Source: Spirochaetota bacterium (GTDB lineage Bacteria > Spirochaetota > Spirochaetia > B11-G9). From it: 12,306 bases of DNA. Of this stretch, positions 7,192 to 12,306 are shown piece by piece. Under the pieces are notes generated by a model. That model had not been told where the DNA came from and made no database searches. It worked only from the letters and a program-made list of their open reading frames with translations. The number at the start of each line of letters is the position of its first letter. Within the stretch, counting starts at the first letter, position 1. The position numbers and the translations under genes were made by a program. The stretch covers positions 1 to 12,306 of the forward strand of contig QNBL01000041.1 of the NCBI GenBank assembly GCA_003641695.1, written 5' to 3'.

Positions 7192-7198
7192 CCCCTCC
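7192..7198 (-). promoter_or_regulatory. Strong Shine-Dalgarno fixing the GTG start at 7187
   Basis: On the minus strand GGAGGGG stands 4 nt before GTG and directly after the TAA of the upstream gene (7202-7200). It is one of the best ribosome-binding sites in the window and decides the GTG start. Its overlap with the termination zone suggests translational reinitiation. Confidence 0.8.
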
Positions 7199-7199
7199 G

Positions 7200-8402
7200 T
7201 TAGTTTTCAAGTATGGTAATTTCCACCCGGCGGTTTTCCTGCTTCCCTTCCGGAGTACTGTTATCGGCAACAGGATTTTCGGCCCCCAGTCCGCGGATAA
7301 CTATCTGTTCCCGGGGTTTAGCACCACTCTCGATAAAATACCCCGCAACAACCCGGGCCCGCTCCTCGGAAAGCTGCTTTCTCCCTTCCGGAGTTCCTGC
7401 CAAAGCTGTATATCCGGTAATCAGGACATCTCTGCCGGGATACTCCCTGAGCTTGTCAGCTACAAGATCCAGCTTTCTCTTTTCCGGCTCAAGAATCTCT
7501 GTGGAGTCAGCCTTGAAATGAATATTGCTCAATGTAATGGTCACCCCTTTATCGTCAACGGTAACCGACATATCCGATAATTTTTCCTGCTCTATCTTGT
7601 TTTTGAGGGAGTCGGCAAGAAGCTCCTTGTTCATCTTCTCGCTGGCAGTTACCCTTGCCCCCGCAGTTCCCCTAAAGGTATAGGAATCTCCGGAAGAAAG
7701 AATAAAACGTATGCTGAACTCCTCTTCGTAAGCGTAGGGCTTCCCCTCTTTGCTGTTCCAGAATATTGTCTGGTCCGAATATCCGGTTACCTGAACGGGA
7801 TACAGACGGTAACGGCTGAAAGAATCAGGAGTATTGTAGGAGATAGAGTAGTAGGCGGTAAGTATATCGTAGGTTTTACCATCCTTTTGACCCTTCCCGA
7901 GATACGTATACCTAACGTGAATGGGATACCTGAAAGGCTCCTGAATCCCGTATCCGTTTCTCAGATCATGAACCTCCCATCCGTCACCGTACCAGGATTC
8001 CCCTTTCCTGATATCCTTCTCTTTAAAAAGGGGGACATCCCTGACAACAGGCATATAGTATTGGTAATCTATATTAAGCTTCCCGTATTGATCTCTCTGG
8101 AAGAGCGAATGGTACTCCTGTGAAAGCTCGTAGACATCGACATTACCCTTCCTTATTTCCGAAGTGGAGAAGGTTGCATCCAGCATTCCGCTCCCCTCTC
8201 CGGTACTGACAACCTCCACAGCAATCTTGTTCAGAATCTCTGCCGCATGATGGTATTGCCCATTTATATATACCGATTCATTGACCTCTGACTTTATTTT
8301 ATACTTTTCACCTCTGAAATATTTGTACTTGAATACTTCAGCACTCAGTAACGAAACGCTAAGCAGAAACAGTACAAACAGAATTCCTGTTCTTTTACCC
8401 AT
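7200..8402 (-). CDS. Exported protein with C-terminal OmpA-like domain lacking the binding Asp
   Basis: A 400-residue periplasmic or envelope protein. Residues 1-21 form a signal peptide ending SLLSA|EV; no lipobox cysteine is seen, so it is not a lipoprotein. Residues about 22-270 are a beta-rich region I cannot assign. Residues about 285-400 are an OmpA/MotB-type domain (VTITLSNIHFKADSTEIL, GYTALAGTPEG, LSEERARVV, IRGLGAENPVADN, ENRRVEITI), the fold that normally clamps the diaminopimelate or ornithine of peptidoglycan. The Asp matching E. coli OmpA D271 is Ala here (A333), while the paired Arg is kept (R348, same 15-residue spacing). Binding may be weak, altered or lost. Spirochaete OmpA-domain proteins such as treponemal Tp0624 share the idea of a long unusual N-terminal region; orthology is not shown. 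The ATG has GGGGAG 5 nt upstream (8408-8413). Confidence 0.88.
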   Translation of the reverse strand: MGKRTGILFVLFLLSVSLLSAEVFKYKYFRGEKYKIKSEVNESVYINGQYHHAAEILNKIAVEVVSTGEGSGMLDATFSTSEIRKGNVDVYELSQEYHSLFQRDQYGKLNIDYQYYMPVVRDVPLFKEKDIRKGESWYGDGWEVHDLRNGYGIQEPFRYPIHVRYTYLGKGQKDGKTYDILTAYYSISYNTPDSFSRYRLYPVQVTGYSDQTIFWNSKEGKPYAYEEEFSIRFILSSGDSYTFRGTAGARVTASEKMNKELLADSLKNKIEQEKLSDMSVTVDDKGVTITLSNIHFKADSTEILEPEKRKLDLVADKLREYPGRDVLITGYTALAGTPEGRKQLSEERARVVAGYFIESGAKPREQIVIRGLGAENPVADNSTPEGKQENRRVEITILEN

Positions 8403-8436
8403 GGACTCTCCCCGGTTTACTTAAATATACATAAAC

Positions 8437-8465
8437 TTGACAAATAACATAACTACTTATATCTT
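8437..8465 (+). promoter_or_regulatory. Sigma70-type promoter for the pseudo-DEAD-box gene
   Basis: A perfect -35 TTGACA (8437-8442), a 17-nt spacer and a -10 TATCTT (8460-8465, 4 of 6) lie in a very AT-rich divergent region. Predicted transcription starts near 8472, giving a leader of about 30 nt before the GTG at 8503. The promoter for the divergent OmpA-like gene should be in the same 100 bp, but no clear -35/-10 pair is visible on that strand. Confidence 0.6.
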
Positions 8466-8502
8466 TACCTATAAATATTAAAAATAACAGCAGGTTCGTA
8501 TA

Positions 8503-9618
8503 GTGTTTCTAGGTGTCAGTCATCAACTCTCTTATAAAAAAGCAGCTGAAATAGTAAGGCAAGCGGGATACAAAAGCCCAACCGAACTCCAGAAATCAGC
8601 CTTTGGTGCGGCTCTCAGAGGGAGGGATTTCGCAGCTGACTACGCCCCCAAAGAAGGGAAAACCCTCTCGATCCTTGTTCCTTCCCTTATGAACAAGGGG
8701 ACCCTTATTGCAACAGACACAGAGCAGGAAACACAAAAAATAAAGAATACCCTGCGCAGGCTGCCCTCATTTGCAGACGGCAGCACTTTATCCGTTTTTT
8801 TAAACGGAAGCGGGAATATCCAGAGCGAGATACATTTATTAGCAAGAAATCCCGCTATTATTGTCGGCACGACCACCAGGATTATTGATCATATACGCAG
8901 AAACAACATAGAATTAAATACCCTTGGGAATCTGGTTGTTGATATTGCCGGAACCGGAGAGAGGGATTTATTTGACAAGGATGTACTCTTTATATCCACA
9001 AAGTTGTCCAGGAAGGTGCGCAGGTCAGTTTTTCTGCCTGATTATAACAGCCTGGATTCCCTTGGAGATATACTGCACAGGCCGGTTCTGTCACTCAAAA
9101 CCACCAGAAAGAGTACCGAATACAAACAGGAGAACAGAGGTAACATGGACGAAAAACAGGTAAAGGAAAAAATCGAGCAGTTTATTTCGGTTATTAAAGA
9201 AGCAGAGGACCCGATGGTTCTCAAGGAATACAAAAGAGTGATCAGGAAAGCTGTACCCTTCCACTTGAGGGGTTACTTCTACGGTTTTCTTTTAAAGAGT
9301 CTCTGCGGAGATAAAACTCCAATCACCAGAAAATCACCGAAAGGTACAGGAGACATGAAGACGATTTTCGTCAATATCGGTAAAAACCGCCGGGTTTATC
9401 CAAAAGATCTGTTCCGGCTTTTCCAGAAATCCCTTGACATACCCGGGGAGATGATCGGCCAGATCAAAGTACTGGGCAATTATTCATTTATAGACATTGC
9501 TTCCCCGAAGGCTCAGATTGCTGTGGAGAAGATGGACGGCATGATGTTCAGAGGGAAAAAGCTTACCGTTAACTTTGCCCGCAAAAAGGACAATAACGGG
9601 GCTGCTCTAACGGATTAA
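8503..9618 (+). CDS. Degenerate DEAD-box protein with C-terminal DbpA-type RNA-binding domain
   Basis: A 371-residue protein with a RecA1-like domain (about 8-200) recognisable as DEAD-box derived. The Q-motif region is kept (GYKSPTELQKSAF, Q30). Motif I is APKEGKT (48-54), keeping only GKT. Motif Ib survives as VGTTTRIIDHIRRN. Motif II is VVDIAG (145-150) where VLDEAD is expected. Motif III is ISTKLS for SAT. The whole RecA2 domain is absent, replaced by a charged helical stretch (about 215-270). Residues 285-362 match the DbpA C-terminal RNA-binding domain (TIFVNIGKNRRVYPKDLFRLF, MIGQIKVLGNYSFIDI, MMFRGKKLTVNFARK). It should therefore bind RNA, likely structured rRNA as DbpA does, without helicase activity; both points are inference. 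The GTG start has AGCAGG upstream at loose spacing. A possible internal start is at 9145. Its last 12 nt overlap the convergent gene. Confidence 0.85.
   Translation: MFLGVSHQLSYKKAAEIVRQAGYKSPTELQKSAFGAALRGRDFAADYAPKEGKTLSILVPSLMNKGTLIATDTEQETQKIKNTLRRLPSFADGSTLSVFLNGSGNIQSEIHLLARNPAIIVGTTTRIIDHIRRNNIELNTLGNLVVDIAGTGERDLFDKDVLFISTKLSRKVRRSVFLPDYNSLDSLGDILHRPVLSLKTTRKSTEYKQENRGNMDEKQVKEKIEQFISVIKEAEDPMVLKEYKRVIRKAVPFHLRGYFYGFLLKSLCGDKTPITRKSPKGTGDMKTIFVNIGKNRRVYPKDLFRLFQKSLDIPGEMIGQIKVLGNYSFIDIASPKAQIAVEKMDGMMFRGKKLTVNFARKKDNNGAALTD
9136..9147 (+). promoter_or_regulatory. Possible internal ribosome-binding site and ATG
   Basis: AGAGG (9136-9140), with AGGAG just upstream at 9128-9132, precedes an in-frame ATG (9145-9147, Met215). 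This lies exactly at the boundary between the decayed RecA1 domain and the RNA-binding half. Initiation here would give a 157-residue protein of helical linker plus DbpA domain. The sequence shows the site; use of it is speculation. Confidence 0.3.
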
Positions 9619-10785
9619 ATAGTTAATAGCAAAAAAGAGCAGAACACCATTCAGAAGTAAATCTGCACATACAGCAAGAAGGGAAAGCACCTCAAGCCTG
9701 ACAGCTTTTACCTCACTTTTTCTTGAAAGGTAAAGCGGATTCCCGGAAACAGCTACGTTTTCCGCCATCGGATCTCCCTTACCTTCTTTTCCCGGGGTTT
9801 TCAGGCTGAAAACATAACACTCAGACCCCTCTTCCGGAGCATTGGGCAGAGAAGTGCTCCGTACAACCACCCCTTCGGGATAGGAGCAGGGACTTTTCTC
9901 TTCCATTACATAGATGCTGCCGCCGGGCAGCTTTTTTTCACAGTAACCGGTAGAGGAACATCCCTCCGGGAAGTAGCTTAAAGGAAGCTTCAGGAGATCT
10001 CTCTCTGCTCTGAAGATCCGTGCCCGCTTCCACAAATTCCTGTACACATAATAAAAAAACAGTCCGGGCGGAGAAAAAAGCAGAATTGGTACCAGACTGA
10101 AAAGAAGTGCTACTCCCGCGGGAAAACTCATGTATGGCTGCTGGAGAAGTATATAGAAATACACAAAAAGCAAAAAAGAGCCGACGGTAAGCGAACCGGG
10201 AGTGGCGGGATTCCAGTACTCATTTCTCTGCCTTCCCGTCCATATTGCCTGACTGAAAAAAGCTCTGTTGCTGCAGTCATACATTACGGCAAAAAGCTGT
10301 TCATCTGCAGTACCTTTAAACAGGATTTTCCCATTATCATTAACCACCTTGCCAAACAGGAACATTTTGGTCCCCTCGGGAAGGGAAAATATTTCCTTCC
10401 AGCTTGTACGCGTCGGGATTTCTTCGGGATAACCGGTTTCTCCTATGGGATGTTTGAGATCCGGAGCTGAGGGAAGGATATAGATGGGTACTCCGGTCAG
10501 ATCAACCCTGACCGAAATGACACCGTCCGAGAGCCATATGCAGTCAGATCCTTCCAGAGCCTGAAGAGCACCGAAAAACCGGAACAGGCTGCCTTCTGCC
10601 GACACCCTCCTCAGTCCTTTATAATCCAGCAGAGGAGAAGCAACAGATTTTATCAGTGTACTCCGGAACACACGCCATTTATGCCTGAACCAGAAGGCTC
10701 CCAATCCCGGAACTACTGCGTAGAACAAAGCTCCCAGCAGAACTATTAATACGAGATGTTTATAAACTAAAACTTGTAAAATCAC
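9607..10785 (-). CDS. Four-helix membrane protein of unknown function
   Basis: A 392-residue integral membrane protein that I do not recognise. Hydrophobic segments lie at about 8-31, 197-220, 222-245 and 365-391. Between helix 1 and helix 2 is a soluble region of about 165 residues with beta-strand character (SLFRFFGALQALEGSDCIWL, GVISVRVDLTGVPIYILP, TKMFLFGKVVNDNGKILFKG), perhaps an OB- or SH3-like fold, though that is a guess. A second loop at about 250-360 carries four cysteines. With a first helix acting as signal anchor, the side facing each compartment cannot be fixed. The start is a GTG at 10785 with AAGGGA about 7 nt upstream. Its 3' end overlaps the pseudo-DEAD-box gene by 12 nt. 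It is divergent from the hydrolase gene, with 26 bp between the start codons. Confidence 0.8.
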   Translation of the reverse strand: MILQVLVYKHLVLIVLLGALFYAVVPGLGAFWFRHKWRVFRSTLIKSVASPLLDYKGLRRVSAEGSLFRFFGALQALEGSDCIWLSDGVISVRVDLTGVPIYILPSAPDLKHPIGETGYPEEIPTRTSWKEIFSLPEGTKMFLFGKVVNDNGKILFKGTADEQLFAVMYDCSNRAFFSQAIWTGRQRNEYWNPATPGSLTVGSFLLFVYFYILLQQPYMSFPAGVALLFSLVPILLFSPPGLFFYYVYRNLWKRARIFRAERDLLKLPLSYFPEGCSSTGYCEKKLPGGSIYVMEEKSPCSYPEGVVVRSTSLPNAPEEGSECYVFSLKTPGKEGKGDPMAENVAVSGNPLYLSRKSEVKAVRLEVLSLLAVCADLLLNGVLLFFAINYLIR

Positions 10786-10802
10786 CCTATTTCCCTTACA
10801 CT
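10774..10802 (+). promoter_or_regulatory. Candidate promoter for the MBL-fold hydrolase
   Basis: TTGTAA (10774-10779, 4 of 6), a 17-nt spacer and TACACT (10797-10802, 4 of 6) would start transcription near 10809, only about 3 nt before the ATG at 10812. No Shine-Dalgarno is visible before that ATG, so the mRNA would be nearly leaderless. The -35 lies inside the first codons of the divergent membrane-protein gene, and the -10 lies in the left arm of the inverted repeat. Confidence 0.35.
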
Positions 10803-10848
10803 GAGAATACCATGGTAGAAAGAATAATTATAGAACCGTTCAGTGTAA
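10796..10848. repeat. 9-bp inverted repeat around a 10-bp palindrome on the start codon
   Basis: TTACACTGA (10796-10804) and TCAGTGTAA (10840-10848) are perfect inverted copies separated by 35 bp. Inside them, TACCATGGTA (10808-10817) is a perfect palindrome that contains the ATG of the hydrolase gene. The left arm overlaps the candidate plus-strand -10; the right arm falls in the spacer of the candidate minus-strand promoter. It could be paired operator half-sites, or in RNA a hairpin over the start codon. Confidence 0.5.
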
Positions 10849-11486
10849 ATACATACCTTTTCTCTGAATGGAAAAAAGAATGTATAGTTATCGATCCGGG
10901 AGGAGAGGCCGAAAAGATAGTAGCACACATGGTAGAGAAGAACCTTACACCGAGAGGGATCGTCTGCACCCACGGGCATCTTGACCATATCGGAGCAATA
11001 CTTCACATCAAGGATTACTATCTGGGAAAGGGGGTATTGATCAAGGTTGCTGCGCATATTGATGATGCCCGCTACTTTGGACCGGAAGCAAAATCTGTAC
11101 ACATCGAAAGCCTTAAAGGGATCCCCGAAAACCTTTTCGATGAACTGAACATCCCGTTACATCAGCTGCCGGCGGTGGATATCCTCCTGTCCGAAGGGGA
11201 TACCGTATTCGATTCATCCCTTTCCGTGATCCATACTCCCGGCCATACACCCGGCAGTATTTGTCTCTATAGTGAAACCCAGGGATTCCTGTTTTCCGGA
11301 GATACTCTTTTTTTTGAGAATATCGGCAGAACCGACCTTCCCGGGGGAAACAGCGATGCGATCATTGAATCGATTAATAATAAGGTAATGGTTTTGCCGG
11401 ATGAAACACGGGTACTGCCGGGACATGGTCCTTTAACATCCATAGAACGGGAGAGGAAAACCAATCCCTTTATACGGTTAAATTAA
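10812..11486 (+). CDS. Metallo-beta-lactamase-fold hydrolase (glyoxalase II-like/YcbL type)
   Basis: A 224-residue cytoplasmic metallo-hydrolase, the usual length for short glyoxalase II-like proteins. Metal ligands seen are the HxHxDH motif THGHLDH (H54, H56, D58, H59), H145 in HTPGHTPGS, D164 in FSGDTLF and H205 in LPGHGP, so a full dinuclear zinc or iron site. GRTDLPGG and the ending TSIERERKTNPF are typical of the YcbL/GloB2 branch. The substrate is likely a thioester or similar, but true GloB activity on S-lactoylglutathione is not shown, and the C-terminal glutathione-binding extension of classical GloB is absent. The start codon is in a palindrome without a ribosome-binding site. A T8 run (11308-11315) lies just after the codon of the metal ligand D164. 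The 3' end overlaps the convergent gene by 9 nt. Confidence 0.9.
   Translation: MVERIIIEPFSVNTYLFSEWKKECIVIDPGGEAEKIVAHMVEKNLTPRGIVCTHGHLDHIGAILHIKDYYLGKGVLIKVAAHIDDARYFGPEAKSVHIESLKGIPENLFDELNIPLHQLPAVDILLSEGDTVFDSSLSVIHTPGHTPGSICLYSETQGFLFSGDTLFFENIGRTDLPGGNSDAIIESINNKVMVLPDETRVLPGHGPLTSIERERKTNPFIRLN
10827..10832 (-). promoter_or_regulatory. Candidate -10 element for the membrane-protein gene
   Basis: On the minus strand this reads TATAAT, a perfect -10 hexamer. Transcription would start near 10820, leaving a leader of about 35 nt with a Shine-Dalgarno before the GTG at 10785. The matching -35 position (10850-10855, TATGTA) is poor, so an activator or another contact may be needed. It lies inside the coding region of the hydrolase. 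Confidence 0.35.
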
Positions 11487-11876
11487 TCCGTTTACAAATA
11501 ATCCCTTTGTTTCAAACACCGGCTTATAGACATTATTTGAGGAAACAACCCTGTCCAGTTTTTGCAGATACCCGGATAACAGGGTGTTGAGATTATCAGC
11601 ATCAAGTTTTTTGATGTCCGGAATCGCTTCTCCCTTAAGCTTACCTGCTCTGGTAAGCATATCGATCAGGTTATCCAAAGCTCTGAGTTTCGATATCGAA
11701 AACCCGCCGGAAGAGGCGCTGCCCGGGACAGGAATAGTTGAGATATGTTTAAGGCTTAATACTGCAGGCGAAATACTGGAAACGGGAACATTTATCCTCC
11801 CGGAACCGTTTGTAGCCTTGATAATACTGAAAAGTGAGATCCCTGAACTATGTATGTTATTGCTTATCCCTTCCAT
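11478..11876 (-). CDS. Small hypothetical protein downstream of DksA-family gene
   Basis: A 132-residue protein that I do not recognise. The first 55 residues are rich in Ser, Gly, Ile and Pro and likely disordered or extended (NNIHSSGISLFSIIKATNGS, TIPVPGSASSGGFSIS). Residues about 58-112 are predicted helical (SKLRALDNLIDMLTRAGKLK, IKKLDADNLNTLLSGYLQKL). There is no signal peptide or membrane helix. GGAAGAG about 5 nt before the ATG supports the start. It lies 53 nt after the dksA-like stop, with no clear terminator between, so cotranscription is likely. Its 3' end overlaps the hydrolase gene by 9 nt. It reads like an authentic gene rather than a shadow because of its position and ribosome-binding site. 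Confidence 0.68.
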   Translation of the reverse strand: MEGISNNIHSSGISLFSIIKATNGSGRINVPVSSISPAVLSLKHISTIPVPGSASSGGFSISKLRALDNLIDMLTRAGKLKGEAIPDIKKLDADNLNTLLSGYLQKLDRVVSSNNVYKPVFETKGLFVNGLI

Positions 11877-11929
11877 AGTCTCTTCCTTCTTAAATTCTCG
11901 GAAAAGAATCAGAAGAGTTTAGGGATTAT

Positions 11930-12286
11930 TTATTTAGAGCTCCGTTCCTCGCTGCTTTTACAATCTATACACATGAGAGCATAGGGGATTGCTTCAAGAC
12001 GGGCTTTGGGGATTTTTTTACCGCACCTCATGCATAGACCGTAACGGCCGTTTTTGATTCTGGAAAGTGCCGATTCTATGAGTTTCAGGCGCTTTACCTC
12101 AGTGGCATTCAGAGCCTCCAGGGTTTTTTTATCAATATCATCAGCTGCAACATCGGCAAGGTCCTTTGGATCCATATCTTCAACAATTGCTTCAAACTCC
12201 CTGCTTTCGGAAATCAGAGACCGCATTATGTCTTCCTTGGATTCAAGGAGCAGTTTTTTCATCTTTTCTACAAATTTTTCATCCAT
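11930..12286 (-). CDS. dksA: DksA/TraR-family zinc-finger transcription regulator
   Basis: A 118-residue protein of the DksA family, which enters the secondary channel of RNA polymerase and, with ppGpp in E. coli, tunes rRNA and stress promoters. The C4 zinc finger is complete (C85, C88, C106, C109: GLCMRCGKK and LMCIDCK), followed by a short charged tail. The helical hairpin precedes it. Counting back from C85, D45-V46-A47-A48 falls exactly at the position of the E. coli coiled-coil tip motif D74-R-A-A, so the residues needed for activity are present. The N-terminal globular part is shorter than in E. coli (151 residues), as in many non-proteobacterial members. The start ATG has AAGGG and TAGG upstream. 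It precedes a small hypothetical gene. A TraR/YbiI-type paralogue is the main alternative, but the intact tip favours DksA-like action. Confidence 0.88.
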   Translation of the reverse strand: MDEKFVEKMKKLLLESKEDIMRSLISESREFEAIVEDMDPKDLADVAADDIDKKTLEALNATEVKRLKLIESALSRIKNGRYGLCMRCGKKIPKARLEAIPYALMCIDCKSSEERSSK

Positions 12287-12306
12287 AGCCTACCCTTTTT
12301 ACAGCA

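Noticed and set aside
10782..11102. Minus-strand reading frame of 106 codons over the hydrolase start
   Set aside because: Antisense to the HxHxDH region of a clear enzyme; Cys- and Tyr-rich random-looking product.
10812..11486. Classical glyoxalase II (GloB) or beta-lactamase
   Set aside because: Too short for the glutathione-binding C-terminal domain, and no signal peptide; a generic MBL-fold hydrolase is the safe call.
1..12306. Mobile element, CRISPR array, phage or defence island
   Set aside because: No transposase, integrase, terminal inverted repeats, spacer-like repeats or toxin-antitoxin pair were seen, and the tRNA has no duplicated 3' end in the window.

Overview
The window looks like ordinary chromosomal DNA of a free-living spirochaete (order Spirochaetales, Spirochaetaceae-like). 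The assignment is an inference with moderate confidence. It rests on the mix of a RodZ-like gene, a LolA-like gene, a periplasmic OmpA-domain protein and several lineage-type hypothetical proteins, on moderate GC content, and on frequent GTG starts. There are no signs of phage, insertion sequences, CRISPR or plasmid functions. Genes are packed tightly, and no stretch over 300 bases lacks a gene.

Region 1 (about 1-5300, minus strand) is one probable operon. In transcription order it holds a large TPR protein with an N-terminal beta-sandwich-like region and a C-terminal eight-cysteine zinc module, then a LolA-like periplasmic lipoprotein carrier, a RodZ-like membrane protein and RimO. RimO runs off the left edge. 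Gaps are 27, 4 and 14 nt. Most of the set concerns the cell envelope, with a ribosomal protein S12 methylthiotransferase at the end.

Region 2 (5421-6806, plus strand) starts with a class II tRNA-Leu(CAA). Only 4 nt later comes the start codon of a small exported, probably beta-barrel, protein. That gene overlaps a SMUG1-family uracil-DNA glycosylase by 4 nt (ATGA). The tRNA and two mRNAs therefore probably share a transcript.

Region 3 (6807-8402, minus strand) is a two-gene operon: an exported protein with a C-terminal OmpA-like domain whose peptidoglycan-binding Asp is Ala, then a small acidic hypothetical protein. A compact divergent intergenic region follows, with a good sigma70-type promoter facing right.

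Region 4 (8503-9618, plus strand) is a protein that resembles a decayed DEAD-box helicase: a RecA1 domain with ruined motifs I and II, no RecA2 domain, and an intact DbpA-type RNA-binding domain at the C-terminus. It converges, with a 12-nt overlap, on a four-helix membrane protein of unknown function (9607-10785, minus).

Region 5 (10774-12306). The membrane protein is divergent from a metallo-beta-lactamase-fold hydrolase, with only 26 bp between start codons. The promoters seem to interlock inside each other's coding sequence, within a 9-bp inverted repeat and around a 10-bp palindrome over the hydrolase start codon. The hydrolase converges with a 9-nt overlap on a small hypothetical gene, which lies downstream of a DksA/TraR-family regulator.

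The best leads are the pseudo-DEAD-box RNA-binding protein (with a possible internal start), the tRNA-OMP-SMUG1 transcript, and the interlocked divergent promoter with symmetric repeats.
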